Part shown: positions 30,754-41,723 of the stretch, in pieces | How positions within the stretch are numbered: the stretch's first letter is position 1 | Layout: every line of letters begins with the position of its first letter | Assembly (NCBI RefSeq): GCF_000422085.1 | Contig: NC_021741.1 | Span: 4,092,001 to 4,156,000, forward strand | Source of the DNA: Serratia liquefaciens ATCC 27592 | GTDB lineage: Bacteria; Pseudomonadota; Gammaproteobacteria; Enterobacterales; Enterobacteriaceae | Direction: 5' to 3' | DNA: 64,000 nucleotides | Program-made: the position numbers and the translations under genes | Notes under the pieces: generated by a model | Told to the model about the DNA's origin: nothing | What the model saw: only the letters and a program-made list of their open reading frames with translations | Database searches by the model: none

Positions 30754-30777
30754 TGGAACCGCCTGACGGCGGCTCCA
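30754..30777 (-). terminator. Intrinsic terminator of rpsB-tsf
   Basis: Minus-strand hairpin TGGAGCCGCC, loop, GGCGGTTCCA followed by TTTTATCC. It lies 135 nt after the tsf stop, beyond an inverted-repeat element that fills the interval. Confidence 0.82.
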
Positions 30778-30778
30778 T

Positions 30779-30905
30779 TATACCCTTCATCTTTCACGTT
30801 GCCGCTGCGTTGGCTGCCTTCACTTACCCCAGTCACCTGGTGAACCAGGTGACTGGGAGTTCGCTCAGTTGCCGCCTTGCCGCACCGCGAAATCTATCGG
30901 GTATA
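30779..30905. repeat. Dispersed inverted repeat, copy A (tsf 3' region)
   Basis: A 127-bp element bounded by TATACCC and GGGTATA. In the middle is a perfect 14-bp inverted repeat with a 2-nt loop (30828-30841 with 30844-30857). The ends contain degenerate forms of the TTTCAAGTTGC motif that is complete in copies B and C. It sits entirely between the tsf stop and its terminator, so it is transcribed as part of the tsf 3' UTR. Confidence 0.75.
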
Positions 30906-30911
30906 CAGTCA

Positions 30912-31763
30912 TTAAGACTGCTTGCTCATTGCAGCAACTTCAGCAGCGAAGTCATTTGCCGCTTTTTCGATGCCTTCACCCACTTCGAAGCGGATGAAGT
31001 TAACGACGTCAGCGTTGTGCTCTTTCAGCACCTGGCCAACGGTTTTGCTTGGTTCGATAACGAAAGGCTGACCGGTCAGAGAAACTTCGCCGGTGAATTT
31101 CTTCATGCGGCCTTCAACCATTTTCTCAGCGATTTCTTTCGGCTTGCCAGACTGCATGGCGATGTCCAGCTGAACCTGGTACTCTTTTTCTACCACTTCA
31201 GCAGACACATCTTCAGGCTTAACGAATTCTGGCTTGCTCGCCGCAACGTGCATGGCGATTTGCTTAACCAGCTCTTCGTCAGCGCCTTTAGCCGCGATCA
31301 GAACGCCGATACGTGCGCCGTGCAGGTAGCTGCCCAGCACTTCGCCTTCCAGGGAAGCCACGCGACGGATGTTGATGTTTTCACCGATTTTGGCAACCAG
31401 CGCTACACGTTCTTCTTCGAACTGTGCTTTCAACACTTCAACGTCAGTGATTTTGCCTGCAACAGCAGCGTCCAGCACTTTGTCAGCGAATGCCTGGAAA
31501 CCGGCATCTTTAGCAACGAAGTCAGTCTGGCAGTTTACTTCCAGGATCACGCCGTAGTTGCCTTCGATCTTGGTTTTGATCACGCCGTCAGCAGCTACGT
31601 TGCCTGCTTTTTTCGCCGCTTTGATCGCGCCAGATTTACGCATGTTTTCGATTGCCAGCTCGATGTCGCCGTTAGATTCGACCAGAGCTTTTTTGCAATC
31701 CATCATGCCAGCGCCAGTACGCTCGCGCAGTTCTTTTACCAGAGCAGCGGTAATATCAGCCAT
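30912..31763 (-). CDS. tsf: Translation elongation factor Ts
   Basis: EF-Ts is the nucleotide exchange factor that releases GDP from EF-Tu. The 283-residue protein has the N-terminal UBA-like domain (about 1-55, [17 protein letters not shown]), the TDFVAKD core motif that contacts EF-Tu near residues 80-86, two core subdomains and the coiled-coil. It forms an operon with rpsB, from which it is separated by 128 nt containing a GC-rich stem that probably lowers readthrough. Confidence 0.98.
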   Translation of the reverse strand: MADITAALVKELRERTGAGMMDCKKALVESNGDIELAIENMRKSGAIKAAKKAGNVAADGVIKTKIEGNYGVILEVNCQTDFVAKDAGFQAFADKVLDAAVAGKITDVEVLKAQFEEERVALVAKIGENINIRRVASLEGEVLGSYLHGARIGVLIAAKGADEELVKQIAMHVAASKPEFVKPEDVSAEVVEKEYQVQLDIAMQSGKPKEIAEKMVEGRMKKFTGEVSLTGQPFVIEPSKTVGQVLKEHNADVVNFIRFEVGEGIEKAANDFAAEVAAMSKQS

Positions 31764-31816
31764 TTCTTTTTCCTCGGTTATCTCACGTAGAGACAGTTCT
31801 CATTCAGATAAGCAAA

Positions 31817-31836
31817 GGGGGCCAATAAAGGCCCCC
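31817..31836 (-). terminator. Attenuator-like hairpin between rpsB and tsf
   Basis: GGGGGCC (31817-31823) and GGCCCCC (31830-31836) form a 7-bp stem with a 6-nt loop. On the minus strand only TTTG follows, so partial termination that sets the rpsB:tsf ratio is the likely effect. Confidence 0.65.
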
Positions 31837-31891
31837 CTAACCAACATATTCAATACCTGGTTAATAAGGGCTCAGTGACGAGCTTGCCTTA

Positions 31892-32812
<921 letters not shown>

Positions 32813-32818
32813 GCGCGC

Positions 32819-32848
32819 TTTATACCATAAACCCACCCCGGACACCAA
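32819..32848 (-). promoter_or_regulatory. Probable rpsB promoter
   Basis: On the minus strand TTGGTG (32843-32848) and TATAAA (32819-32824) are 18 bp apart, followed by a GC-rich GCGCGCCGG discriminator typical of stringently controlled ribosomal promoters. Start would be near 32812. Confidence 0.6.
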
Positions 32849-32978
32849 CTTTTGTTGCCACAGTCGTCATCGTCGAGAAATCAAATTTGGCAGCCTCAGG
32901 CCGGACTGATACCATAAGAGACTGCTTCTTATTATTTCTTTCTGTTGTCGGCGAGCACGACACCTGCGGACGAATTTC

Positions 32979-33773
32979 ATGGCAATCTCAATTAAAACAC
33001 CTGATGACATCCAAAAAATGCGCGTGGCCGGCCGTCTGGCTGCCGAAGTGCTGGAAATCATCGAGCCGCACGTCAAGCCTGGCGTGACCACCGGCGAACT
33101 CGATCGTATCTGTCACGACCACATCACCAACAAGCAGCAGGCGATTTCCGCCTGTCTGGGCTACCACGGTTTCCCGAAATCCGTGTGCATCTCGGTAAAT
33201 GAAGTGGTCTGCCACGGCATCCCGAGCGATGACAAAGTTCTGAAGGACGGCGACATCGTGAATATCGACGTTACCGTGATCAAAGAGGGTTTCCACGGCG
33301 ACACATCCAAGATGTTCATCGTCGGCAAACCGACCATTCTGGGCGAGCGTCTGTGCCGCATCACGCAGGAAAGCCTTTATCTGTCGCTGAAAATGGTGAA
33401 GCCTGGCATCCGCCTGCGCACGCTGGGCAAAGAGATCCAGAAATTCGTCGAAGCCGAAAACTTTTCCGTGGTGCGCGAATACTGTGGCCACGGCATTGGC
33501 GAAGTGTTCCACGAAGAACCGCAGGTGCTGCACTATGATGCCGACGACGGCGGTGTGGTACTGCAACCCGGTATGGCCTTCACCATCGAGCCAATGGTCA
33601 ATGCCGGTGATTACCGCATCCGCACCATGAAAGACGGCTGGACGGTAAAAACTAAGGATCGCAGCTTGTCGGCGCAGTATGAGCATACTATTGTGGTCAC
33701 AGATAACGGCTGCGAGATAATGACGTTGCGCAAGGATGACACCATCCCCAACATCATTACGCACGAGATGTAA
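32979..33773 (+). CDS. map: Methionine aminopeptidase, type I
   Basis: Map removes the initiator methionine from nascent proteins at the ribosome exit. The 264-residue pita-bread fold enzyme carries the dinuclear metal ligands D97 and D108 (NIDVT and GDTSKMF), a histidine in GHGIGEVFHEEP, and glutamates in TIEPMV and YEHTIVV. It is divergent from rpsB, the usual enterobacterial arrangement, and ends 36 nt before an intrinsic terminator. Confidence 0.98.
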   Translation: MAISIKTPDDIQKMRVAGRLAAEVLEIIEPHVKPGVTTGELDRICHDHITNKQQAISACLGYHGFPKSVCISVNEVVCHGIPSDDKVLKDGDIVNIDVTVIKEGFHGDTSKMFIVGKPTILGERLCRITQESLYLSLKMVKPGIRLRTLGKEIQKFVEAENFSVVREYCGHGIGEVFHEEPQVLHYDADDGGVVLQPGMAFTIEPMVNAGDYRIRTMKDGWTVKTKDRSLSAQYEHTIVVTDNGCEIMTLRKDDTIPNIITHEM

Positions 33774-33808
33774 GCGCCGCGGCGTATTGCCGCGATGCAT
33801 GATGTCAC

Positions 33809-33833
33809 AGGCCGGCTTTTGCCGGCCTTTTTT
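33809..33833 (+). terminator. Intrinsic terminator after map
   Basis: AGGCCGGC, TTTT loop, GCCGGCCT and a run of T. A strong plus-strand terminator, whose T tract ends only about 15 nt before the glnD start codon. Confidence 0.9.
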
Positions 33834-33847
33834 ATGGGCTGCGTACT

Positions 33848-36526
33848 ATGTCTGAAAACTTTCGCCAACAAGACACCTCGGTCATTCCACGACAGGCCGT
33901 GCCGGAGCAGCCTGAATATCCCAACGCCTATGGCGATGAGGAGCTCAACTGCGTCGCGCTGAAACAGCGCCTCGAACAGTTCCAACTGTGGCTGGCAGAA
34001 GCGTTTAATGCCGGCTCCAGCGCCGAAAGCCTGGTCGCCGCCCGCAGCGACTTTATCGATCGCCTGCTGCGTCGCCTGTGGGTGTTTTACGGTTTCGAAG
34101 ATATTCCGGAAACCGCTTTGGTGGCGGTCGGCGGTTATGGCCGTGGCGAATTGCACCCGCTTTCGGACATTGACGTGCTGGTGCTGAGCCAGCGCCGGCT
34201 GAATGAACAGCAATCCCAGCGCGTGGGGGAATTTATCACCCTGCTGTGGGATCTTAAGCTGGAAGTGGGCCACAGCGTACGTACGCTGGAAGAGTGCTTG
34301 TTGGAGGGCCTGGCGGATCTGACCGTCGCCACCAACCTGATTGAATCACGCATGATCTGCGGCGATGTGGCCTTGTTCCTGCAAATGCAAAAGCACATTT
34401 TCAGCGACGGCTTCTGGCCCTCCCCCCAATTTTTCCACGCCAAGTTGGTCGAACAGCAAGAGCGCCACCAACGCTACCACGGCACCAGCTACAATCTGGA
34501 GCCGGACATCAAGAGCAGCCCCGGTGGCCTCCGGGACATTCACACCCTGCTGTGGGTAGCGCGCCGTCACTTCGGCGCAACTTCGCTGGACGAAATGGTC
34601 GGCTTTGGTTTTCTGACCCAGGCCGAACGCAACGAGCTTAACGAATGCCAAAGCTTCCTGTGGCGCATTCGCTTCGCGCTGCATCTGGTGTTGCCCCGCT
34701 ACGATAACCGACTGCTGTTCGATCGCCAGCTTAACGTGGCGCAGTTGCTGCGTTATGAGGGGGAAGGCAACGAGCCGGTCGAGCGCATGATGAAAGATTT
34801 TTATCGCATGACGCGCCGCGTCGGCGAACTGAACCACATGCTGCTGCAACTGTTCGATGAGGCGATTCTGGCGCTGGACGCCACGGAAAAACCCCGGCCG
34901 TTGAACGAAGATTTTCAACTGCGTGGCGACCTGATCGACCTGCGTGACGAAACGCTGTTTATTCGTCAGCCGGAATCGATCATGCGGATGTTCTACCTGA
35001 TGGTGCGCAACCGCGAAATCAAAGGCATTTACTCCACCACCGTCCGCCAGTTGCGTCATGCGCGCCGCCATCTGAAACAGCCGCTGTGCACCATTCCGGA
35101 AGCACGCGATCTGTTTATGGCCATCCTGCGTCACCCAGGTGCCGTTTCGCGGGCGCTGGTGCCGATGCACCGCCACAGCGTACTGTGGGCCTATATGCCG
35201 CAGTGGGGCAAAATTGTCGGGCAAATGCAGTTCGACCTGTTTCATGCCTACACCGTCGACGAACACACCGTTCGCGTCCTGCAAAAACTGGAAAGCTTTG
35301 CCGATGCCGAAACGCGGCCACGTCACCCGCTGTGCGTTGAGCTGTATCCGCGCCTGCCGAACCCGGAACTTTTGCTGCTGGCGGCGCTGTTCCACGATAT
35401 CGCCAAAGGCCGCGGCGGCGACCACTCGATCCTCGGCGCGCAGGACGCGTTGGAGTTCGCCGAGCTGCACGGTTTGAATTCCCGTGAGTCTCAACTGGTG
35501 GCCTGGCTGGTTCGCTGCCATTTACTGATGTCGGTCACCGCCCAACGGCGCGACATTCAGGATCCGACGGTGATTCAGCAGTTTAGCGCCGAAGTGCAGA
35601 GTGAAACCCGCCTGCGTTATCTGGTTTGCCTGACCGTAGCGGACATCTGCGCCACCAACGAGACCCTGTGGAACAGCTGGAAACAGAGCCTGTTGCGTGA
35701 GCTCTATTTCGCCACCGAAAAACAGCTGCGCCGCGGCATGCAGAACAGCCCGGATTTGCGCGAACGCGTGCGTCACCACCGCCTGCAAGCGCTGGCGCTG
35801 CTGCGCATGGACAATATCGACGAAGAAGCGCTGCACCGCATCTGGAGCCGCTGTCGTGCCGATTACTTCCTGCGCCATTCGCCTAACCAATTGGCCTGGC
35901 ACGCACGCCATCTGCTGGCCCATGACTCCACCCAGCCGCTGGTGCTGGTCAGCCGGCAGGCGACGCGCGGCGGCACCGAAATTTTCATCTGGAGTCCGGA
36001 TCGCCCATACCTGTTTGCCGCCGTGGCCGGCGAGATGGATCGTCGCAACCTGAGCGTGCACGACGCACAGATCTTCACCAATCGCGACGGCATGGCGATG
36101 GATACCTTTATCGTACTGGAGCCGGATGGCAGCCCGCTGGCACAGGACCGCCATGCGGCGATCCGCCACGCGTTGGTGCAGGCCATTACCCAGCGGGAAT
36201 ATCAGCCGCCGCGCGTGCGCAGGCCGTCCTCCAAGCTGCGTCATTTCAGCGTGCCGACCGAAGTCAGCTTCCTGCCAACCCATACCGACCGCCGCAGCTA
36301 TCTGGAACTGACCGCGCTCGATCAGCCAGGCCTGCTGGCTCGGGTAGGCGAAGTGTTCGCCGATCTCGGTTTGTCACTGCACGGCGCGCGCATCTCCACC
36401 ATCGGCGAGCGGGTTGAGGATTTATTTATTCTGGCCGACAGCGATCGACGCGCCCTTAACCCGGAAACGCGCAGAAAGTTGGAACAACGGTTGACAGAGG
36501 CCCTCAACCCAAACGATAAATTGTGA
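33848..36526 (+). CDS. glnD: Bifunctional PII uridylyltransferase / uridylyl-removing enzyme
   Basis: GlnD senses glutamine and adds or removes UMP on PII proteins (GlnB, GlnK), controlling nitrogen assimilation. The 892-residue protein has the nucleotidyltransferase motif GGYGRG at 95-100 with D107 and D109, a second helical region, an HD hydrolase domain with H516-D517 in [13 protein letters not shown], and two C-terminal ACT domains (about 705-890) that bind glutamine. The ATG has only a weak ribosome-binding site and lies about 15 nt after a terminator, so expression may rely on readthrough. Confidence 0.97.
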   Translation: MSENFRQQDTSVIPRQAVPEQPEYPNAYGDEELNCVALKQRLEQFQLWLAEAFNAGSSAESLVAARSDFIDRLLRRLWVFYGFEDIPETALVAVGGYGRGELHPLSDIDVLVLSQRRLNEQQSQRVGEFITLLWDLKLEVGHSVRTLEECLLEGLADLTVATNLIESRMICGDVALFLQMQKHIFSDGFWPSPQFFHAKLVEQQERHQRYHGTSYNLEPDIKSSPGGLRDIHTLLWVARRHFGATSLDEMVGFGFLTQAERNELNECQSFLWRIRFALHLVLPRYDNRLLFDRQLNVAQLLRYEGEGNEPVERMMKDFYRMTRRVGELNHMLLQLFDEAILALDATEKPRPLNEDFQLRGDLIDLRDETLFIRQPESIMRMFYLMVRNREIKGIYSTTVRQLRHARRHLKQPLCTIPEARDLFMAILRHPGAVSRALVPMHRHSVLWAYMPQWGKIVGQMQFDLFHAYTVDEHTVRVLQKLESFADAETRPRHPLCVELYPRLPNPELLLLAALFHDIAKGRGGDHSILGAQDALEFAELHGLNSRESQLVAWLVRCHLLMSVTAQRRDIQDPTVIQQFSAEVQSETRLRYLVCLTVADICATNETLWNSWKQSLLRELYFATEKQLRRGMQNSPDLRERVRHHRLQALALLRMDNIDEEALHRIWSRCRADYFLRHSPNQLAWHARHLLAHDSTQPLVLVSRQATRGGTEIFIWSPDRPYLFAAVAGEMDRRNLSVHDAQIFTNRDGMAMDTFIVLEPDGSPLAQDRHAAIRHALVQAITQREYQPPRVRRPSSKLRHFSVPTEVSFLPTHTDRRSYLELTALDQPGLLARVGEVFADLGLSLHGARISTIGERVEDLFILADSDRRALNPETRRKLEQRLTEALNPNDKL

Positions 36527-36569
36527 TACAAGTAACCTTTTCGTAGACAACATCAGGACAGAGAACAGC

Positions 36570-37394
36570 ATGCAGCAATTACAAAACGTTATTGAAAACG
36601 CCTTCGAGCGCCGCGCGGAAATCACCCCGGCGAACGTAGACACCGTAACGCGCGAAGCGGTAAACCAGGTGATCGGCCTGCTGGACAGCGGCGCCCTGCG
36701 CGTTGCCGAGAAGATTGACGGTCAGTGGGTAACGCATCAGTGGCTGAAAAAGGCCGTGCTGCTTTCTTTCCGCATCAATGACAACAAAGTGATGGACGGT
36801 GCAGAAACCCGTTATTACGACAAAGTGCCAATGAAATTCGCCGACTACGACGAAGCGCGCTTCCAGAAAGAAGGCTTCCGCGTAGTGCCACCGGCGACCG
36901 TTCGCCAGGGCGCATTCATCGCCCGCAACACGGTTCTGATGCCATCCTACGTGAACATCGGCGCTTACGTTGACGAAGGCAGCATGGTGGATACCTGGGC
37001 TACCGTCGGCTCTTGCGCGCAAATCGGCAAGAACGTTCACCTGTCCGGCGGCGTCGGCATCGGTGGCGTACTGGAGCCTCTGCAGGCCAACCCGACCATC
37101 ATTGAAGACAACTGCTTCATCGGTGCGCGTTCAGAAGTGGTTGAAGGCGTGATCGTAGAAGAAGGTTCCGTAATTTCCATGGGCGTATACCTGGGCCAAA
37201 GCACCCGCATTTACGACCGCGAAACCGGCGAAGTGCACTACGGCCGCGTGCCTGCCGGCTCGGTGGTGGTTTCCGGTAACCTGCCGTCCAAAGATGGCTC
37301 TTACAGCCTGTACTGCGCAGTGATCGTCAAAAAAGTCGATGCCAAGACGCGCGGTAAAGTCGGCATTAATGAGTTATTGCGCACCATCGACTAA
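36570..37394 (+). CDS. dapD: 2,3,4,5-tetrahydropyridine-2,6-dicarboxylate N-succinyltransferase
   Basis: DapD succinylates tetrahydrodipicolinate in the succinylase branch of lysine and meso-diaminopimelate synthesis. The 274-residue trimer subunit has an N-terminal helical domain (about 1-105) and a left-handed beta-helix (about 105-245, [15 protein letters not shown]). It lies 43 nt after glnD and ends in a strong terminator. In this window it is the lysine-making counterpart of the lysine-consuming cad and ldcC genes. Confidence 0.98.
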   Translation: MQQLQNVIENAFERRAEITPANVDTVTREAVNQVIGLLDSGALRVAEKIDGQWVTHQWLKKAVLLSFRINDNKVMDGAETRYYDKVPMKFADYDEARFQKEGFRVVPPATVRQGAFIARNTVLMPSYVNIGAYVDEGSMVDTWATVGSCAQIGKNVHLSGGVGIGGVLEPLQANPTIIEDNCFIGARSEVVEGVIVEEGSVISMGVYLGQSTRIYDRETGEVHYGRVPAGSVVVSGNLPSKDGSYSLYCAVIVKKVDAKTRGKVGINELLRTID

Positions 37395-37400
37395 ATTAAG

Positions 37401-37430
37401 ATAGCGGGTGAATCACCCGCTATTTTTTTG
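37401..37430 (+). terminator. Intrinsic terminator of dapD
   Basis: ATAGCGGGTG, AAT loop, CACCCGCTAT, then seven T. The stem is 10 bp and perfect, 6 nt after the dapD stop. Confidence 0.95.
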
Positions 37431-37522
37431 TCTTCATTACGTGAGCAGTCACAGTCTCTGGCGTGGTTATTCGCCATAATCCCAGACCGTGGAATAAAGT
37501 CTATTTATAAGGTGGCGCTATT

Positions 37523-37912
37523 ATGTATGACAACCTGAAAAGCTTAGGAATCAATCAACCGGAAGATGTCGATCGCTATAGCCTGCGTCAGGAGGCCAAT
37601 AACGACATTCTTAAGATTTATTTCCGCAAGGATAAAGGCGAGTTCTTTGCCAAAAGCGTGAAGTTCAAATACCCGCGCCAACGCAAGACCGTGGTCGCGG
37701 ACAATGCCGGTCAGGGTTACAAAGAAATCCACGAAATTAACCCGAACCTGCGTTACGTGATTGATGAGCTGGATCAGCTGTGCCAGCGGGACCAGGTTGA
37801 AGTGGATCTGAAACGCAAAATTCTTGATGACCTGCGTCATCTGGAAGGTGTGGTTTCCCACAAGATTGCCGAGATCGAATCCGATCTGGAAAAACTGACC
37901 CGCGGTAAGTAA
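37523..37912 (+). CDS. yaeH: DUF3461 family protein YaeH
   Basis: A 129-residue soluble protein almost collinear with K-12 YaeH, whose function is unknown. It begins [20 protein letters not shown], has a basic middle (YPRQRKTVV) and ends in a predicted amphipathic coiled coil ([19 protein letters not shown]). It follows dapD as in K-12 but has its own upstream gap of about 90 nt. AAGGTGGC lies before the ATG. Nothing in the neighbourhood fixes a role. Confidence 0.93.
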   Translation: MYDNLKSLGINQPEDVDRYSLRQEANNDILKIYFRKDKGEFFAKSVKFKYPRQRKTVVADNAGQGYKEIHEINPNLRYVIDELDQLCQRDQVEVDLKRKILDDLRHLEGVVSHKIAEIESDLEKLTRGK

Positions 37913-37946
37913 GGGTTCAGCGAACTGGATCTACTGGACTTCATTT

Positions 37947-38005
37947 TTACCCTATGAATTTCAAGTTGCAGCTAACAACGCTGCAACTTGAAAGGCAACG
38001 GGTAA
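37947..38005. repeat. Dispersed inverted repeat, copy B (short form, yaeH-yqcA gap)
   Basis: TTACCC ... GGGTAA ends enclose a perfect 14-bp stem with a 7-nt loop (TTTCAAGTTGCAGC at 37959-37972, GCTGCAACTTGAAA at 37980-37993). It lies between the convergent yaeH and yqcA stops, reaching to within 2 nt of the yqcA stop, and may act as a bidirectional transcription stop. Confidence 0.8.
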
Positions 38006-38007
38006 TT

Positions 38008-38457
38008 CTATTTCAGCAATGTGGCCCACTGCTCGACCCACGGGCAGGAAACCACTTCCGGCTCCGGCTGTTCCATCGCATCGATTTCCAACACCTCACC
38101 TACGCGAGTTGCTCCTTGCTCCTGCAGCAATGCATCAAATGCGCGCCCTGCACCGCAGAAGTTATCGTAGCTGCTGTCACCCAACGCGATCAGTCCGTAA
38201 CGCAGCTCAGGCTGGTAGCCGACCCGATCGCGAATAGCATGGAACAGCGGTGCAATGCTGTCCGGCAAATCGCCCTGACCGGTGGTGGAGGTAATTACCA
38301 ACGCGTAATGCTGACGGTAAAACTGCCAGGCTTCAAGCGTGCCCTCCTCGAACAGTTTGACCTCATGCCCCTGTTCGCTGAGGATATTTTCCGCTTCTTC
38401 CGCCACCAGCAGTGAGTTGCCGTAAACCGTTCCCACGAAGATTCCAACCTGAGCCAT
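38008..38457 (-). CDS. yqcA: Flavodoxin-like protein YqcA
   Basis: A 149-residue short-chain flavodoxin. The FMN phosphate loop is [13 protein letters not shown] near the N-terminus, and the flavin-stacking loops are [11 protein letters not shown] and [13 protein letters not shown]. It matches K-12 YqcA (MioC-like) in length and sequence. The electron partner is unknown. It is followed by yqcC-type neighbours in K-12; here truC lies upstream by 33 nt in the same direction, so the two form an operon. Confidence 0.93.
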   Translation of the reverse strand: MAQVGIFVGTVYGNSLLVAEEAENILSEQGHEVKLFEEGTLEAWQFYRQHYALVITSTTGQGDLPDSIAPLFHAIRDRVGYQPELRYGLIALGDSSYDNFCGAGRAFDALLQEQGATRVGEVLEIDAMEQPEPEVVSCPWVEQWATLLK

Positions 38458-38490
38458 TGCTCCTACTCCCTTAAATACCTTTAGAAATGA

Positions 38491-39261
38491 TCAGTTATCC
38501 TGACCGCTAGCTGAAGGAAACTCAACCCTGGCAAGCTCAGGGATACTCTCCGCCCAGCCAAACTGTGACATAACGCCCTGCCAGGACTCGTCCCAGCGAG
38601 CGGAAATCTGCAGCGGCTCACCGGTCACCGGGTGATTCAGCTGCAGGTGACTGGCGTGAAGCATCAGGCGTGAACAGCCGAAATGCTCCGCCATGCCGCG
38701 GTTCTGACGCAGATCGCCGTGCTTGCTGTCACCGATGATGGGATGGCGGATATGCACCATATGGCGCCGCAACTGGTGCTTGCGGCCATGCTCCGGTTTC
38801 AGTTCAACCAGGCTGTAGCGCGCGCTGTCGTAACGGCCAATCGCCACCGGCATCTCTGCCTGCGCCAGCGGCCGATAATGGGTGACTGCTGGCTGCGGAC
38901 CTTTGTCCGCCGAGGCAAACTTGTCGGCAATTTTGTCCAGCTCTTCCGTCAACGGGTAATCGAGGGTATCGCCTTCCAGCACGTAACCGCGGACCACCGC
39001 ATGGTAGGTTTTCTGCATCTGATGCTGTTCAAGCTGCTGCGACAACAGCCGCGCCACCTCGCTGGACAGCGCCATCAGCAACACGCCGGATGTAGGACGA
39101 TCAAGGCGATGCACGGTAAACACGTGCTGGCCAATCTGATCGCGAACGGTCTGCATCACAAACCGGGTTTCATGGCGATCCAGCCAGCTGCGGTGCACCA
39201 GCCAACCGGACGGCTTGTTCACCGCCACCAGGTGCTCATCCTGATACAAAACCTCAATCAC
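38491..39261 (-). CDS. truC: tRNA pseudouridine(65) synthase
   Basis: TruC converts U65 to pseudouridine in tRNA-Ile1 and tRNA-Asp. The 256-residue RluA-family enzyme carries the catalytic aspartate D54 in VHRLDRPTSGV and the family segments VAVNKPSGWLVH and GRKHQLRRHMVHIRHPI, noted here as GRKHQLRRHM. There is no S4 domain, as expected for TruC. It precedes yqcA in transcription and lies 60 nt from pbpC. Confidence 0.96.
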   Translation of the reverse strand: MIEVLYQDEHLVAVNKPSGWLVHRSWLDRHETRFVMQTVRDQIGQHVFTVHRLDRPTSGVLLMALSSEVARLLSQQLEQHQMQKTYHAVVRGYVLEGDTLDYPLTEELDKIADKFASADKGPQPAVTHYRPLAQAEMPVAIGRYDSARYSLVELKPEHGRKHQLRRHMVHIRHPIIGDSKHGDLRQNRGMAEHFGCSRLMLHASHLQLNHPVTGEPLQISARWDESWQGVMSQFGWAESIPELARVEFPSASGQDN

Positions 39262-39321
39262 AATCTCTTTTCCTACGTAAAAGCCCAGATTCCGGCGCGA
39301 GTATACAGCAGTGCGTCAGGG

Positions 39322-41670
39322 CTAGTTAACCCATTCGATGGTCACCAGACGACTATCGGCCCGGCCGCGATCGTCCACCGCCCGAATGCGGTACTGCCCA
39401 TTGTTGATCGGCCGCCAGTCGATGGCCTTTTTGCTGGCGCTGCTACCGAGATAGATATCGTCAACAAACCAGTACACCGTTTTGCTGTCGGCATCGGTCA
39501 CTGCGTTGAAGGCAATTTTATCGCGTCCCTGCTGCGATTGCCGCAGGGTATAGGTGGTGTTCTTAAGCGGCGAGGTGATGCGCGGCGCATTACCCCCGAC
39601 GGCAATGCCGTTGTCCTTACAGCGATTTATCGGCGGCGAACGCTTAGGCAACCCGGCCTGAGCGAACACGTTGGCCAGATCGGAAGGCCAGAACTCAAAC
39701 ACTTCAGTGCGGGTTTGCGCCTGGTCATAGGGCGGACAGGCCACCTCACCGCTGTGAATATCCAGCACCACCGGCCGATAAACGCTGTCGACCTTGATCG
39801 GTGACTTGCCGGGAATAAACCAGGTTTTGCCCTTTTGCTGGCACCAGGGGGTGGGTAAATCGCCGCTGGCCAGACAAATATCCACCCGCCGCAGCCGCTT
39901 CGGAAATGGCTGTCGGGGCTCCCGCAGCGTGGGATAGCTGGCATGCACACTGTCGATAATATTGAAGAATAACGGAGCCGCTGCATCGGCGCCCACCAGG
40001 GCATTATTGCCGCGACTGTCGAAGTTCCCCTCCCACACCACCAGAACATAGGGCCCGAAAATCCCTACGCTCCAGGCATCGCGAAACCCCCATGAGGTCC
40101 CCGTTTTCCAATAGACCGGCAGCGACGATGAACGCTGCGCCAAGGTATCTCCCGGCCGTCGGTGTTGCCGCAGCATATCCAGCGTAATAAAACTGGCCTC
40201 TTCGCTAAGCAAGCGCACCGCCGGCGTCTCCGCATCGCTACTCAGCATGCGTAACGGACGCAATGCGCCGCGATTAGCCAACAGAGCATAGAGCTTCGCC
40301 AGTTCCTGAGCGGTAACCTCACCGCCCCCCAATACCAGCGACAAGCCATAGTGATTCTCGCTGGCCATATTCTCAACGCCGGTCAGGCGCAGGAACTGAT
40401 AGAACGTCGGCTGCCGCAGTTGCGACGCCACGTACACAGCGGGAATATTGCGGCTAAAATTCAGCGCATCGGTGGCGGTTACCGGCCCAAGAAAACGCCG
40501 GTCAAAATTCTCCGGCGCGTAGGCACCAAATGAGGAAGGTACATCTTTCAGGATGGTCATCGGATGCAGCACGCCTTGCTCCATGCCCAGGGCATAGATA
40601 AAGGGCTTCAGGGTCGAACCGGGCGAACGCTTGGCATGGGTCCCGTTCACCTGCCCTTGGATCTGGCGGTTGTAATAGTCTGCTGACCCCACCAGCGCCC
40701 TGACCCCCATATCGCGGCTGTCCACCAGCAGCACTGCAGCATTGTGGATCCCACGGCTCTGATTACGGGCGATAAAGGCATTTACCTGTCGTTCGACCAA
40801 ACGTTGCAGCCCCACGTCCAGCGTGGTGTCGACGCGGCTATTACGCTGCACCAACTGCTGAGTCTGCTGACGAAGTTGCTCGATAAAGTGCGGTGCAATA
40901 TAGGGCATCTGCTCGGGTTGACGCAGCGCTAGCGGGAGCCGAAACAGGGCCTGTTGACTGCTGTCGGTCGCGTAGACTTGCTGCCAGCGCTGGAACAAGC
41001 GGTCGCGCGCCTGCGTCAGGGCAACACCCAGCACGCCCGTTTTAGGTTCCAGACGGTAACTGGGTGACTGCGGCAATACGGCCAGGGTTAACGCTTCCGG
41101 CAGGGTCAGGTCTCGCGGTGGCTTGGCGAAGTAGATCAGGCTGGCGGCACCGATGCTTTCGATATTGCGACCGTAAGGAGCGTAGTTCAGGTAGGCTTCC
41201 AAAATATCGTGTTTGGAGTAGCTCAGTTCTAGCTGTATCGCACGCGCCACTTGCAGCAGTTTGCCACCCGGCGTACGGGTGTTGAGATGCCAGCGCATGC
41301 GCGCCAGTTGCATGCTGATGGTCGAACCGCCCTGCATCCTGCCACCGGAAACATAGCTGCGCCAGAAGCCGCGCGCCAGGCTAACGGGGTTAAAACCGGG
41401 GTTGTAGTAAAACCACCGATCCTCATGCAGCAGCAGACCACGCACCGCCAAAGGTGAAATATCCTCCAGCGGAGTCCATAGCCGGTAACGATCGTCGTTG
41501 GCCAGCGTGATGCGCATCAGCGTACCTTGGCGATCATAGTAGGTGGAGGACAGCGGTAATTCTTGCGCCAACGGCGGGTGCGGCCATAACCGAATGGCAC
41601 CAAGCACCAGCGCGAGCAGAAAGACCGCCATCAGGCTATTCTGCAGCCAGGGTGTTTTCAGGATTTTCAT
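39322..41670 (-). CDS. pbpC: Penicillin-binding protein 1C
   Basis: PbpC is a bifunctional class A PBP. The 782-residue protein has one N-terminal membrane anchor (about 12-28), a GT51 glycosyltransferase domain with catalytic E83 in LLHEDRWFYYN, a transpeptidase domain with the SxxK serine S352 (STLK) and WKTGTSWGFRDAW as the KTG motif, and a C-terminal BiPBP_C domain (about 695-780). It lies 53 nt after the alpha-2-macroglobulin gene, the widely conserved pairing of this PBP with a bacterial macroglobulin. In K-12 the pair is elsewhere on the chromosome. Confidence 0.96.
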   Translation of the reverse strand: MKILKTPWLQNSLMAVFLLALVLGAIRLWPHPPLAQELPLSSTYYDRQGTLMRITLANDDRYRLWTPLEDISPLAVRGLLLHEDRWFYYNPGFNPVSLARGFWRSYVSGGRMQGGSTISMQLARMRWHLNTRTPGGKLLQVARAIQLELSYSKHDILEAYLNYAPYGRNIESIGAASLIYFAKPPRDLTLPEALTLAVLPQSPSYRLEPKTGVLGVALTQARDRLFQRWQQVYATDSSQQALFRLPLALRQPEQMPYIAPHFIEQLRQQTQQLVQRNSRVDTTLDVGLQRLVERQVNAFIARNQSRGIHNAAVLLVDSRDMGVRALVGSADYYNRQIQGQVNGTHAKRSPGSTLKPFIYALGMEQGVLHPMTILKDVPSSFGAYAPENFDRRFLGPVTATDALNFSRNIPAVYVASQLRQPTFYQFLRLTGVENMASENHYGLSLVLGGGEVTAQELAKLYALLANRGALRPLRMLSSDAETPAVRLLSEEASFITLDMLRQHRRPGDTLAQRSSSLPVYWKTGTSWGFRDAWSVGIFGPYVLVVWEGNFDSRGNNALVGADAAAPLFFNIIDSVHASYPTLREPRQPFPKRLRRVDICLASGDLPTPWCQQKGKTWFIPGKSPIKVDSVYRPVVLDIHSGEVACPPYDQAQTRTEVFEFWPSDLANVFAQAGLPKRSPPINRCKDNGIAVGGNAPRITSPLKNTTYTLRQSQQGRDKIAFNAVTDADSKTVYWFVDDIYLGSSASKKAIDWRPINNGQYRIRAVDDRGRADSRLVTIEWVN

Positions 41671-41723
41671 CGGATCTCAACGCGCTGGCGTCGGGCGAAT
41701 ATCCGCCCGACGCCAGTCACGGC

